Positions 35,448 through 47,265 of a stretch of 64,000 bases of DNA are shown here, piece after piece; positions within the stretch are counted from its first letter, which is position 1; every line of letters begins with the position of its first letter. A program made the translations under genes and the position numbers. This DNA comes from Laccaria trichodermophora. Lineage: Eukaryota > Basidiomycota > Agaricomycetes > Agaricales > Hydnangiaceae. The notes under the pieces are model-generated. The model searched no databases, was not told the origin of the DNA, and worked only from the letters and a program-made list of their open reading frames with translations. The stretch spans positions 23,835-87,834 of the forward strand of contig JACTVC010000058.1 in assembly GCA_018417955.1 (NCBI GenBank). The letters run 5' to 3'.

Positions 35448-36125
35448 GGTGAGCGTAAGAGTGGCTGTGCGGAAACGAGGATTGCTTGCCTTATTTGTGT
35501 TACCTGGTTTAGGCAATTACAACCACATGATTCCTCCGAGTCCGTCTTCGAAGAACTGCTCAAGTTGGATCATTACGAAGATCTTTTGACGATCCATTTC
35601 TCCAAGTTTGACCAACCATCTCTCCTTTCAATCATACTCGCTTCCAGTCGCTTCCTTATCACCTCCTATCTCTCACGCATGGGTTAAGCATTGCCTTCAG
35701 CACGTTTCTCCTGTCATTTCTCCTGTAGCGCTCCCCGTTCATGACACTTCATGACAGGCCTTGCTGCTTGCTCGATCGCCACAATTTACAAAGCTATACC
35801 TTGGCTATACCATGACTAGGGCGTCTCCTATATTGCTTGGCAAGCACGATGCGCTCGGCAGTGATTCCTACCCTTCGGAGTTCCTCTGTGTCACTATTAG
35901 GTCCGGTATCTTGGAGTAAACCCATAATTATAGAACGGCTCTGCAGCGGCGCTTGACATAATCTAACGGCGCTCGACATCGCCGCAGGACATAAAAGGCG
36001 GTCACTGAAGTCCGAAGATCTTCCCCCACTTCTCTCAGCTACCCTTTACCCACCTTGGTAAAACCAGCTAGCGATTTCAAAAAAACATTATCCTCAATTT
36101 TAATCGACCCTCCAACATCGCTATC
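35448..36125. other. Divergent promoter region and 5' part of duplicated unit A
   Basis: Between SF3B4 and the small secreted gene. A CATAAAAGGCGG TATA-like element near 35991 lies about 135 bases before the secreted gene's ATG. A related element (ATTAAAGGCGGGCACTG) precedes the second copy. No other gene. Confidence 0.5.
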
Positions 36126-36473
36126 ATGTTCTCTCGATTCTTCGCCTCTCTGTTCCTCGTCTGTGCTCTCATCGCTCTCATGATTCCCTTGACGAGCGGC
36201 GCGCCCACCCCTACCAAGCAACTTCGCCAGTTCAGCTATAAAGACACTCAAGTCAAGAGGGCTGGCGGTGTTCCCGCCGGTAATCAAAATCTTGCTCGGT
36301 CCCCCCAGCCGTCTTACGCTCGTCGCTCTAACCCTTCATACGTCCCTCGTTCCGGGCCTTCGTATGTCCCTCGGTCTGGCCCTTCATACGTCCCTCGTTC
36401 CGGCCCTTCCTACGTCCGACGAGAGCCTGAGCCTGCTGCTGCGACGCTTGACTTTGCCGCTCGGTCTGAGTAA
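36126..36473 (+). CDS. Small secreted repeat protein with LRQFSYK motif; candidate processed peptide precursor
   Basis: A 115-residue intronless protein. Residues 1-25 form a strong signal peptide ending in SGA. Residues 33-39 are LRQFSYK, shared with the other two genes of this cluster. Residues 44-45 are KR. Residues 66-67 and 98-99 are RR, and between them lies a tandem repeat of about eight residues (SGPSYVPR) in roughly four copies, starting SNPSYVPR. The tail is EPEPAAATLDFAARSE. Signal peptide plus repeats bracketed by dibasic sites is the layout of fungal Kex2-processed repeat proteins. Cleavage would release a peptide of about 30 residues, or smaller ones if monobasic Arg is also used. 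No cysteines are present, so it is not a disulfide effector. It could instead be a simple cell-wall protein. Confidence 0.75.
   Translation: MFSRFFASLFLVCALIALMIPLTSGAPTPTKQLRQFSYKDTQVKRAGGVPAGNQNLARSPQPSYARRSNPSYVPRSGPSYVPRSGPSYVPRSGPSYVRREPEPAAATLDFAARSE
36330..36422 (+). repeat. 24-bp coding tandem repeat, about four copies
   Basis: Units at 36330-36353, 36354-36377, 36378-36401 and 36402-36422 encode N/G-P-S-Y-V-P-R-S. The third codon positions differ between units (Ser TCA, TCG, TCA, TCC) while the peptide is kept. This argues for selection on the protein rather than a fresh slippage array. Confidence 0.85.
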
Positions 36474-37554
36474 GATGGTGCAGCCAACCGATAGATTTTC
36501 AACCGTTAGTCTCTTCTGCATATTGAGCTAAATGTAAATCTGACCCTCTCTTTCAATCAGACTTTCTTTCGAGCACTGAACTTTGTCTTTTCATTCGTAC
36601 ATTTATCCATTCTACGACTTTTCCCTCCTTGTATATACCTTCCTCATTCGCACACTGCTTAGGATTTGGACATTAGTAGACTGTAGACATAGACACTTGA
36701 TACCGGCATAGACACTCGAGACTGGTTTCCAACGGATAATTCATTTGAACTTTTCGTTTATCATTAAACTTTGAGCTTGAGTGCTGAAAGAGCAATACAA
36801 CGATTGATTTAGAAAAAAAATCCTTCGAGGCTCGACGCTGAATTGATCACACATAAAAGCAGTTTCATTGTGATTCTAGCCATCTGAACATCCTCACCCA
36901 ATCCTCACCGCCCGTAGAAGGCGCAGGCACACACCCGTAGCCGTGTCTTTCGCAACCAACCATTGTTGCAAGAAAGGTTCCACACAAGTTTCACAGCTTC
37001 GTTCTCTAAAACCCGGAATGGTCCTGCCAGGAGGACTTCTCATGGACGCTGGCAGACCCTACGACGCCAATGGATATTGACACAGCTATTTAGGGAGGCA
37101 TAAACTTGGCCGCCGTCGCTTTTCGCTTTCACGCACTTGATAGCGTTATAACCTATAGAACGAATCTGTATGCGAGTCCCTCACGCGTACGAGATGGGAT
37201 GGAGTCTGGACGTCGCTTTTTTTTCAACGCCGACCAACTTTGTGCCTCCCTGTGCCTCCCCATTATTGAGCTTCATGATATTTCATGATAGGGTCATTTT
37301 TCAATCGCCCACAATTCACGAATCTCCTCTCGACTACTTAGGTCAAACTAGGTCCTGTCCTTGATTCTTGGCAAGCACGATGCATCCGTCATGTAGAAAG
37401 TTCCTGAAGCTCGAAGCGGCGCTTGCCATCACCGCGAGACATGAAAATTGACATTAAAGGCGGGCACTGAGGCTACTTACAGCTGCCCTTCACCCACCTC
37501 GGTAGATCCAGCTAGTGATTTCAACAAAACATCACCCCCAATCTTGTCGCTACC
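36474..37554. other. 3' flank of unit A and 5' part of unit B
   Basis: Contains the 3' UTR of the first secreted gene, the orphan proteasome tail at 36862, and the promoter of the decayed second copy. No intact gene. Confidence 0.6.
36862..37073 (-). pseudogene. Orphan copy of the 3' end of the proteasome alpha-6 gene
   Basis: Closely matches 38206-38431, which encodes the last about 65 codons and stop of the intact gene. It has small deletions, one of which removes the region of the stop codon, and insertions that break the frame. Nothing upstream encodes the rest of the protein. It is explained as a passenger of the tandem duplication. Confidence 0.75.
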
Positions 37555-37791
37555 ATGTTCTCTCGATTCTTCACCTCTCTGTTCGTCGTCTGTGCTCTTA
37601 TCGCTCTCATGATCCCCGTGACGAGCGGCACGGCCACACCTACCAAGCAACTTCGGCAGTTTAGCTATCGAGACTCTCAAGTGAAGTTGAAGAATGTTGA
37701 GGCTCGGAACAAGCCAACTTAAATCCCTGCTCGTTTCGTTGCCTGAGCCTGCTGCTACTACGCCTGACTTTGTTGCTCGATTCGAATAAGA
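37555..37791 (+). pseudogene. Decayed second copy of the LRQFSYK/R secreted gene
   Basis: The ATG at 37555 opens a frame of 55 residues with the same signal peptide and LRQFSYR motif as the gene at 36126, ending in TAA at 37720. The KR pair is replaced by KLK, the tyrosine repeats are gone, and the C-terminal tail (PEPAATTPDFVARFE) survives downstream in another frame up to a stop at 37791. Either a truncated 55-residue secreted product is still made, or this is a pseudogene. The out-of-frame remnant shows that the ancestral form had the longer protein. Confidence 0.7.
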
Positions 37792-38235
37792 TGGTGCAGC
37801 CCACCTGATAGATTTTCAGTCGTCAGTCACTTCTTCATATCGATCGAGCCAAATACAAATCTGACCCTCTTTCTTATCCAGACTCCCCTCCGAACAATGA
37901 ACCTTTTCATTTCATTCGTAGCCTTAGTACGATATCACCCATCTTAACACTTCGCCTTCTTTGTATATACTGACCTCATTTGCATCACTGCTTAGGATCA
38001 GGACATAACTAGACTCTAGACTTAGATGCTCAATAGATTGGTTTTCAATGGTCACCGAGCAATTGGAACTATGTGTCTACTATTATACTTCGAGCTTTCG
38101 GGAATAGATTTCTCAAAAAGTAACACGACGATCAATTACGAAAAAAAAAAATCCTTCAAGCTGAGTTTGCCAGAGTATTCATACAAGATAGTTTGACCAC
38201 ACGTAAAAGCAATTTCATTGTGACTCGCGGATACA

Positions 38236-39328
38236 TTATCCAGCCATCTGAACATCCTCATCACCCGTCGCAGCCGCTGCAGGCGGAGGAACAGCGCCTG
38301 CACCCGTAGCCGTGTCTTTCGCAATCATTGTCTGCAAGAAAGGTTCCACAGCTTCGTTCTCTACAATCCGGAATGGTCCTTCCGGGAGAACGCCGGTTTC
38401 ATGGACGCTGGCAGGCCCCACGATGCCAATGGAAGTGTTATTGACATTGAGCTCCTTATCCTGCTGAAGAGTTTCACGAAGTGCGTGCAATCCATGCCGT
38501 ACAAGGTCTTCAAGAGAACCTGATAAAAATAATTGAGTTTTTTTTCCGTCAATCGCGAGAGCAAAACGTACAATCGGCGAAACTCTCGTAGTGCTTCTCG
38601 AGGTATGTCTTTGCGCTTTGACTCCTGGCACCGATGGACATGGCGTAATATTCGTACGAGTTCCCCGATGGTGAGAATTCATAAAGGTGGGGACCGGAAT
38701 TATCCTGGCCGATAACGAGGAAACCGACACCATATGGTCGACGACCGTATTCTTGGGTATTCACCTGGGCCTCTGTAGTTATGTATCAGAATCTAGAGAA
38801 AGGAGCGGGTAAGTGCGAGCTTGACACGCACTATCCGCGATCGAAGACACAAGTCTGTTGACGGGTATGGGTCGATTGAACACCATTTTTGACGACATGG
38901 CTTGTTGGCGCATAAAGTTACTAGAAAATGGTTAGCATTGAGTTGGCAAAAATAGAAGGAAGACGTACCTTAGAACGCGAGCATCGGAGGTCAGACCAGC
39001 GATTGCAATACCGACATGATCATCTATTCGGAACATCTTCTGTTGGTAGGAAGCCAGTTCGCCTGTAGATCGCTAGTGACACGTAACTGATCAATGAATG
39101 AAGATGCCCTCGGGGGTACGAGGCCAAACCTTCAAGGCCAGGAGGACAGAGTGGGTTTTTGAACGTAAGCCTACGGCCGCTGAACCTTGCTTTACGGCTT
39201 CAAGGGCATATTCGACCTGGTGCAATCGTCCTTGAGGAGAGAAAACGGTGTTATCCGAATCATATGTGTTTCTGAACTGTGCTGGATGTTTACAGACACG
39301 TTATAACGGCGACAAGAGGACTTACCAT
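38236..39328 (-). CDS. PRE5: 20S proteasome subunit alpha-6 (PRE5/PSMA1)
   Basis: Outer-ring alpha subunit of the proteasome core. Six exons: 39326-39328, 39130-39276, 38969-39072, 38832-38920, 38572-38772 and 38236-38519, giving 275 residues. The first coding exon holds only the ATG. The second starts [18 protein letters not shown], then [19 protein letters not shown], the alpha-type signature. Later blocks: [50 protein letters not shown], and [18 protein letters not shown]. The tail is longer and more Ala/Pro-rich than in yeast or human and ends [17 protein letters not shown] and GARSQSA distinguish alpha-6 from the other alpha subunits. It is divergent from the third secreted gene, 357 bases away. 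Confidence 0.95.
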
Positions 39329-39685
39329 GATCGTGGATGTGTACCAAGTCGAATTCAGCAAATGCTTGAAGGTGACGCGTCGTGATAGGCACGTGCAGCA
39401 GTTATCGCACCCAGCTCCTGACCGACACTCCTTTATTGCTCCTTTATCTCTACCACCACTACTGACGACTACGAGGCTACTCCTCGCCCACTTTCTAGGT
39501 CGACACAGAGCCGACAAAAGTACCCCTTACGCAAAGGCGATTACGATGAACGACGTACCGCACCTCCTTTTCTCCTACTCTCCAATTTTCTTCCGAATTC
39601 GACACATCCGCTGTCTCAATGTCCATTCAATAAAAGCTCGTTGTCCCTATGGCCAATATTCCTTCTCCTCCTGCAACGTTCGGCC

Positions 39686-40042
39686 ATGTTCGCCTCAAGG
39701 GCCTTATTCCTCTTCGCCCTAACCTTCCTCGTTCTCTCGCTTGTCCATTTCGACAGCGCCGCAGCGACAGTTCTTCGCATGCGCGCACCCGATGAAGGGA
39801 AGGTGAAGCTACGCCAGTTCAGTTACAAGAATTTTGGTTTGCGCATTCGAAAAGCTGGCGCGAGCGTTAGCTCCAGCATGAGCCCCAGCCCAACCCCGAG
39901 TTCGAGCTTAAGCTCCATTCGGACTACCACTCGCACGCAAACTACTACAACCCACACGCAATTTACTACAACCCACAGGCGGGTGAGGAAGACGACAGAT
40001 ACTCCGGCTCCCCCAGCAACCTCCCAGCCGACGCCTGGGTAG
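39686..40042 (+). CDS. Third member of the LRQFSYK/R secreted family
   Basis: A 118-residue intronless protein. Residues 1-27 are a signal peptide (MFASRALFLFALTFLVLSLV). Residues 42-48 are LRQFSYK, followed by RIRKAG, which lines up with VKRAG of the gene at 36126. The C-terminal half is Ser/Thr-rich with a threonine-histidine repeat (TTTTHTQFTTTH), then HRRVRK, and ends Pro-rich, likely O-glycosylated. It lacks the tyrosine repeat. A TTG 45 bases upstream is in frame, but the ATG at 39686 matches the MF-S/A-R start of the relatives. It shares the divergent promoter with PRE5. The function is unknown. Confidence 0.68.
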   Translation: MFASRALFLFALTFLVLSLVHFDSAAATVLRMRAPDEGKVKLRQFSYKNFGLRIRKAGASVSSSMSPSPTPSSSLSSIRTTTRTQTTTTHTQFTTTHRRVRKTTDTPAPPATSQPTPG

Positions 40043-40668
40043 CTTGATGCATTTCCAGTCAGGCTCTCACTTTCAATTATCCACCGTTATCTGACGACCT
40101 CCAAGTATCCTTCCAATACATAGACAATATCCTGGCCTCCTACTACTATAGGGGTCAACTACGATTTACCCCTTTAATTGTGAAAGCGGTCGCTCGACTT
40201 TATTTTTGGACATTTTTTACAAGTTCTCGGATAATTTATGTAAAGTCGCAATAACGTTTTTGTTATGATCTTCTCACTATTCATTCACTTGATGAAAAAA
40301 CCGTGTGGGTACTCGGCGGTTAGCTATGGTCGATTGGCGGGCATCCTGAGACTCCAGCATAAGATCATTTATTTAATAAGGTAAGAAGGCGGTGGGGTTT
40401 CAGCGGCGGTGGTGAGAAGGCTGGAAGTGCCCGCTGAAGAAGAAAAAAAGAGAAGTGCGACGAATGAAAGTTGCGACTTAGGATTGCATGTGCACCGAGA
40501 AGAAGAATATGTCTGGGTTAACTAACTAATAAGAGCAGATATGAATCAAACAAGGCAGAAAAAAAATAAGGCAATGGCGGCGGATATATAACCAGGTCGT
40601 GGCGTGACATGAAGGGAGCAAAACATAATGTAGGAGGTTGGAGTGTCCTAGTCGTCAAAAGGGCCGTC
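40043..40668. other. Convergent intergenic region
   Basis: 3' flanks of the secreted gene and CDC42. AT-rich, with short A-runs near 40440 and 40560. No gene seen. Confidence 0.5.
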
Positions 40669-41467
<799 letters not shown>

Positions 41468-42071
41468 GATTGCTGGACGTCTAAAGGTGATTTGGAATGG
41501 CTGCGGGGTAACACATCAGCACACATTGAACGTGATGACGAACCCCCTGCAGCTGTGTTGTCCCACACGTATTTGGCGAGGCAACAGCACCTCGTGGTCA
41601 TGTCCCGCTGGTGCTAGATGGAATACACGACGAGACAGGCGACTCACAGATGTGTTTTATTGGAAAATTAAAGGCAACAAGGTGGGTGGTATGTGAAGAC
41701 GAAAGATTGTGGAACGGACCACGAGGCTGCGTGGTTGGTTCTGTCTAGTCAGCGCAGTAATTAGGGTAGAAGGGAAGTGATGAGCGTACAATGAAGACTG
41801 GAAAACGGAAAGAAAGGATAAGAGCTTGATAAATGTTCTGAGTTGACTATCGGTGATGGTCTGTCTAGGGGGGGTTCGTTCGTTGCAACGAGCGCGACGT
41901 CGACTGCCCAAACACACACAAATTCGTCGTTAACCTCAGCTATTATTACCTAAGCGCCTAATTTTCAGCACACGATACCCGAATACAATAGCGATGTTAT
42001 ATATACACAAGATTGCAATGCGAATGTCGATGTCACAGCGAGTTAAATAACACGAAAACTACCACAACTCA
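41468..42071. other. CDC42 promoter and WD40 3' flank
   Basis: No gene seen. Minus-strand frames at 41657-41917 show no protein signature. Confidence 0.5.
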
Positions 42072-45000
42072 TCACGTCCCCGCCTTTGCCCGCTTCTTCT
42101 GCGATTCGTCACCTTGACCCAACCATCAGTGGCTGATACACAAAAACAACGGTCAGAACTCACTCTGCGGGGCAGAAACGGGCTGTGACCACCATGACAG
42201 CTGTCCTTGCTTCGTGCCAGTGAGAAGGCAACCATCTCTCCCTGGAGAACCGTCGAAGCTCTACGGAGATATATTTAGCTCCAATCAAACATGAGGGAAC
42301 AGATCAACGAACTGCGACGGCCTGTATCCAATCATCTGAGAATCAAGCAGCGTCAATTACATGTCACTTAAAATACTATTGAATGATATCGACTCACCTT
42401 CATCGTGTTCCAGGCCGTAGACTATCGCACCCTTCTTTCTGTCCCACACAAGGACACATCCGTCAATATTCGCAAATAGGATAGCTTGACCTTTCGTGGC
42501 GAAGACAGGACCAAAGGCGTTACCGCTTTCCCCGTCCAATTCTTTGCAAGTGTAGTTTTGATCCAAGGTACCTTTTTTCTCCTCTTTGCGAATTGTGACC
42601 AGTTGTGCATCGCCTGTTGTCTGTCCCGCCAGCAAGTGGAGTCCAGTCGGACTGACATCCAGAGACGTTCTTCCGGTTATGCTATAAGAAATTGATCAGG
42701 AAAAGTAAAACAGGGAAGCTCACATTCTGGTTTTGAGGAAACAGTAGACACGCAGTGTTCCGTTCGGTATTTCACAGTACCATCTATTGAAAGTGAGCAC
42801 TATTGAGGACAATTTAAGACAAAAAACTTGTCGGCACTCACAGCACGCCTTCACGAGTGCCACCAATGATAGCAGCACCGTCATCAATAAACTTGATTGA
42901 AGTAACACCTTGCCGTATGATTGACCGTTGAGGCTGCCATGTACCTGAAGGCCAAACAAGAAAGACGATGACAATTCTGTGGCAACTGAGGCAGAAGAAG
43001 AGCTCACCTTTACACCAGGCCCACACTTTGACTCCCAGGTGAGGAAACGACACTGCAAGCCGATCCTTCAAATATGCCAGACAGATGGGATCGTCGCCCG
43101 TCCCCTCGTCTACGCCTGCATCAAGAATCTTGGCCCACTTCCAATGATTTTCGCCCTGCAAAAGATCAACCAAAACACAATATCAAGGCTAGAGAGGAAC
43201 TCACGCTCCGAGTCCATTTGCTGACCATCCCGTCGTTTCCAAGCGTGATGACACCCGCGTCCCCATCCATCCACATTGTGGCCATGATCGGCGCGTTATG
43301 TGATAGTCTTGCTATTTCCGAGCGCGTTCGATTGTTCCATATCCGAATCGTGCGATCAGCACCTTCACATATTCTCCATTATATCCTCTTAACCGTAAAA
43401 AAAAACGTAGCCTACTCACAGCTCAAGGCAAAGTGACTCCCATCAGCACTGAATGCAATCGTCCGCACGCCGAGGTTTCCTTCTCCTTGCAAAGGAATGG
43501 TTGCGTTGCTATCGACTGTCGGCCATTTGAATGTTCGTTTCCGTCTTCGACTCTTTCGATCGGGCTCAGGCGAAATGGGACGATCACGTTTGGTGCCTCG
43601 GTACGTGGTACCAGTATGAATGGCTGCAACAGGTTTTGGAGGTAAGGGGTGGGTGAGTGGCGCTGGAACTAGGTATATTGGTGTGGAATTTAGCCTGTTG
43701 ACCCAAAAAAAAAATCAAACGTACCAGCGGTAGGCACCACCTTATTCCCATTCGCACTCGTACTCGTCGAAGTCGCGGGCAGTAGCACAGGGGTTGCCCC
43801 AGGGATGTCAAATAGGCGAGTTAAAAGGTCACGTTTGGAGGATGCGGGTGTTTGTGGAGCTAAAGCTTTCGGCGTCGAGAAATTCTGAGATATGCGGTCC
43901 TTCAAGGGCACTGAAGCATAAAATATAAACATCAATTTGACCACAAGGAGAGATAAGATGACGGCCCACCATCTTGAGACACAGTCCTTTGGCCGTTGAC
44001 CACAACTGACGTGGAATTTTTGGAATTTGAGGTAACGGGAAGTATTGGCTGAGAACCAAGAGGTAAATGTTTCGCTGGTGCTACATTGTTGGGGGTAGGC
44101 GTGAAGTCAGGTGCCACTCGCTTCCACTTGCTGGCCGGAGGTGGTGGGGTTGATGGGGGTGGTGTAGGTGGCTTAGGCGGAGGGTCGCCTTCAGGAGGTG
44201 GTGGTGGTGAGGGTGAATCAGAATAAGCTGTGACCTGTGACAGACTGGCAGTCCTCACGGCGACTCGGGAGACAGGAGCAGTTGGCGGTGGAGTTGGAAG
44301 AGGCGGCGACGAGGAAACAGAAGAAAGAGAGGAACTACTAGATGATGTAGAAGCTGAAGACCCCCCAGTGGAGGTTCTTGCAGCGGACCAACCCGTGCCA
44401 ACAACCACAGGCTTCTTCGCTGCTGTCGCTTGTTTGAGAATTTTTGGTGCAGAGGGTGGCGCGCGCTGGGATCGATGTATCATGGAGTTGGAAGAAGGTT
44501 TGATGCCAAGAGGGTTCGTCGATGGCCCAGAAACGATGTAGGCGATGGCCTTGGGGTCTGGGGGCGGCGATCCGCCATTCACCCGAGGTTCTGCAAGCTT
44601 AGCCATAGATGGAGCTGACGACTGTGACCCTGGTAGCACAGTAACAGGAGATTTTTCCTGAGCGCGACTGCTGAGGCCTTGAAGGGCCTCCCCGAACATC
44701 CTCAAACCACGGGGCATAATGGGGGGAGGGTTTGGATTGGATATTGACTGGTCTGAAGCAATTTTGCTGCTGGACGCAACAGCATTCTTCATTGTTTGAG
44801 AAGCTTTCTGAGTTTCTTTGGGAGCTGATGCTTTAACGGATGACTAGCGGAGAAAAGTGAGACTCAAAAGGTGGATATAGAGGCGACACAAATACCGTCT
44901 GCCCATCGGCTGTTTTCGATGATGCCTCTGCCCCCGATTCCACGGTATGTACCGCTGAGTCCGAGTTACTGGAGGGCGTCGTGTTGAGGATTGCAGGTAT

Positions 45001-46048
45001 GGATATGCAGCGTATCTCGTCTTCCTGACGTTGACGTTTGGAACTCGTCTCCAAAGAAGACGGTGCAATGGTAGGGGAGGGTATCGCATGTGAAGGAGCA
45101 ACGGTATCGATGGTAGTATCTCTTTGTTGTAAGTCCTTTATAACAATAGATTTATCGGCAGAAAAGATATTGGGATGGCATGGATTTGACGCCGAAGGTA
45201 ACACAAAATTGGAGAGGGATTCATCTTCAACAAGTGGTATAACAGCAGATGCTACAAGTGGCGAAGAATTTGGTGAATCAAGCTCCATTGGAGAAGGGCT
45301 GCGCTCAGATTCGGTCTGTGTATATTTGTCCTTGGGCACTTGGACAGCGTTCCTGTCAGCTGTCCTGGAATGAGGTCTTGGTATAGGATCAACTTGAGTA
45401 TGCACTGAGACCCCAAGAAAATCAGTTTGAGTTGATGTCGACAGGTATGCTTGACGCGCTTGGGCAGATGTTGATTTATAGGAGCGCTCCACCTGAACAC
45501 CAACAGAAATTCGTGGGGCAGGTTGGGCTGGATAATGTTGAATAGAAATATGTAAAACCAAGTCGCAACAAGGTTAAAAAGTAATGCTTACGCGCGACGG
45601 AAATAACTTCTTCAATTCGTTTAGTCCAAGCCCTACGCATTTTTGGTGGAATAGCATGCCCCAAGGGAGGATAGTACGTTTCTTCCTCTTCCTCTTTGAC
45701 TGCGGGTGTAACTTCCTCTTCCATTGAGTCAGACTCGTCTCCGGGAAGATCGCCCTCGAAAACGACGGCTGTATCCTTGAATGACCCATCCTGAGTCGCG
45801 ACCGTGAGCAGAATCTCCTTTCCAGGCTTCACTTCGATCCTTTTGTGGGCAAACAAGCTAAATCGAATAACGCGGGTAACACTTCCGTCGTCGCTGGAGT
45901 CGTCCTCCTCTACGACGCGTCGCAAGACAACGTGCGCCTTCTGACTTGAACCATGAGGACGAAAGCGCAAGCCCTTCACACCAAGAATAGAGGCAACCGC
46001 AGCCGAGATAGAAGCTCCATTGGCTTCTGGAGTGCTGGATGCCTCCAT
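42072..46048 (-). CDS. WD40-repeat protein with long disordered N-terminus, 1103 aa
   Basis: Thirteen exons: 45592-46048, 44896-45527, 43970-44843, 43725-43910, 43420-43668, 43205-43362, 43008-43155, 42842-42944, 42724-42783, 42398-42681, 42313-42335, 42164-42260 and 42072-42112. An N-terminal small domain (VVLRRVVEEDD, VIRFSLFAHKRIEVKPGKEILL) is followed by about 600 residues rich in Ser, Pro and acids, with a polyproline tract and basic clusters (KRQRQEDE, KSRRRKR). The last about 350 residues form a propeller: RTIAFSADGSHFALS, RTIRIWNNRTRSEIARLSH, DAGVITLGNDGMVSKW, SIKFIDDGAAIIGG, and CVLVWDRKKGAIVYGL. The tail QKKRAKAGT is basic. Nuclear localisation is inferred. I do not recognise a named orthologue. 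Confidence 0.85.
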
Positions 46049-46616
46049 GAAATCTGACCAGGCGTTCTGAAGCCTGCAAGGAGGATTGTTGCAAGAAAAT
46101 ACGGGGGCAAGACAGTGTAAAAGCCTCTAAGGGTGCACATCACGTGTATGGCCATGAACAAATACACCACAACCTCATTAACAGCTCTGGAACCATTTAA
46201 GGAAAATAATGAACGCATGGTATCGAGCCCGCAAAGCGGCGTTAGTCAAGGAAAGGTAAAGAAATGGTGCGAAATACGCGGCGAAGCGTGTTTAGGGTCA
46301 TTAAAATGCAAGCAAGACCGGTGGTAAACATAAAGTTTGCATGAATAACACACACCGAATGGGCCAGCGTTTATAGAAAGGTACTCACGTAGAATGGAAC
46401 CATATAAAACGCGTACTTACTGTATAATTAACGACAACAGACCTTGACGCTTCCCTTTCATTGATTTCTGTGGTTTGTTTGCTTCACACCTCCGGATCAA
46501 ACAACGCGTAACGCGTCGTGCTCTGGCAGCCAATGGCACTCATGATCATCAACAGAAGGGAAGGGAATAATGTAAGGCTGTCACCTTTTGAAAAAGCCCT
46601 TACCTATTTTACGCCA
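46049..46616. other. WD40-gene promoter, no gene seen
   Basis: Holds two ACGCGT hexamers eight bases apart near 46506. No coding signature. It marks the end of the gene-dense part of the window. Confidence 0.45.
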
Positions 46617-47114
46617 TCAGCCGCCGCAATAATAATCAGCGAGCAAAATCGCCACCCAGTCACTGCTTGAACCTTTCGCCTTTGGCTCTTGGGCCTCCAA
46701 GACGATTTCGCCGATAGAAAAGAATCTCTGTGCCTGTCGGAGGCCGAGATAGACGCGGTAGGTTACTGTACTGGCGTTAATGTTTCTGGAGTTGGGAGCA
46801 TTTGGGTTGTGGAGTGAGAAAAATAAGGCTCTTAATTTTTTGTTCATGTTCGAACTTCGCTGAAGAAGCCGCCGTTGGAGAACTACTATATCTAATCACG
46901 GTCAGAAGGTAAAATTAAAATTGATACTGTTGTACGTTGTTTCGCGGGCAATGTCCAGAAAGAAGAGTCGCAGAATGGACATTTCTGGATCGGAGGACTT
47001 CATTAGCAGATTGGCCCCATCATCATAATAGAGATTCATCCATCTCCGAGGCGTCAAGATTGGGACCACTTCGGTGACAAAATCGAGAGTATGCATTTGG
47101 TTGAAGATCAACAT
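46617..47114 (-). CDS. Hypothetical two-exon protein, 151 aa
   Basis: The exons 46928-47114 and 46617-46885 join over a 42-base intron in correct phase. The protein begins MLIFNQMHTLDFVTEVVP, has ILRLFFLDIARETTYNIVL around the splice, then a basic helix (QRRLLQRSS) and a segment with TVTYRVYLGLRQAQRFF. It ends WVAILLADYYCGG. Composition looks like a small folded protein. I do not recognise it, and an upstream exon cannot be excluded. It lies 151 bases downstream of the AhpD-like gene on the same strand. Confidence 0.45.
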
Positions 47115-47265
47115 AGATCGAGCTATGTAGAAGGAATTCGGATGCTAAATTGTTATCATCGTCCAACGGGATTTATTCATCGAGGCCAGCTCCCCGGTCT
47201 GCGCATATTGATCGAGAGCAGCCGTCAAGCGACGCGATCATCGTGGTGCCCCAAATCAACATGAT

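Larger units (their letters stand above)
35740..38432. repeat. Direct tandem duplication, two diverged units of about 1.2-1.4 kb
   Basis: Unit A runs roughly 35740-37073 and unit B roughly 37270-38432. Matching landmarks in the same order: a 'TTGGCAAGCACGATGC' block, the TATA-like element, the ATG of the small secreted gene (36126 and 37555), 'AAGATGGTGCAGCC' at the 3' end (about 36475 and 37788), and the tail of the proteasome alpha-6 gene (36862-37073 and 38206-38431). Only unit B's proteasome tail joins the full gene. Boundaries are by eye and may be off by tens of bases. Confidence 0.8.

Noticed and set aside
44230..44541. Plus-strand acidic/Gly-rich frame inside the WD40 gene
   Set aside because: It is the shadow of the Ser/Pro-rich coding sequence on the opposite strand.
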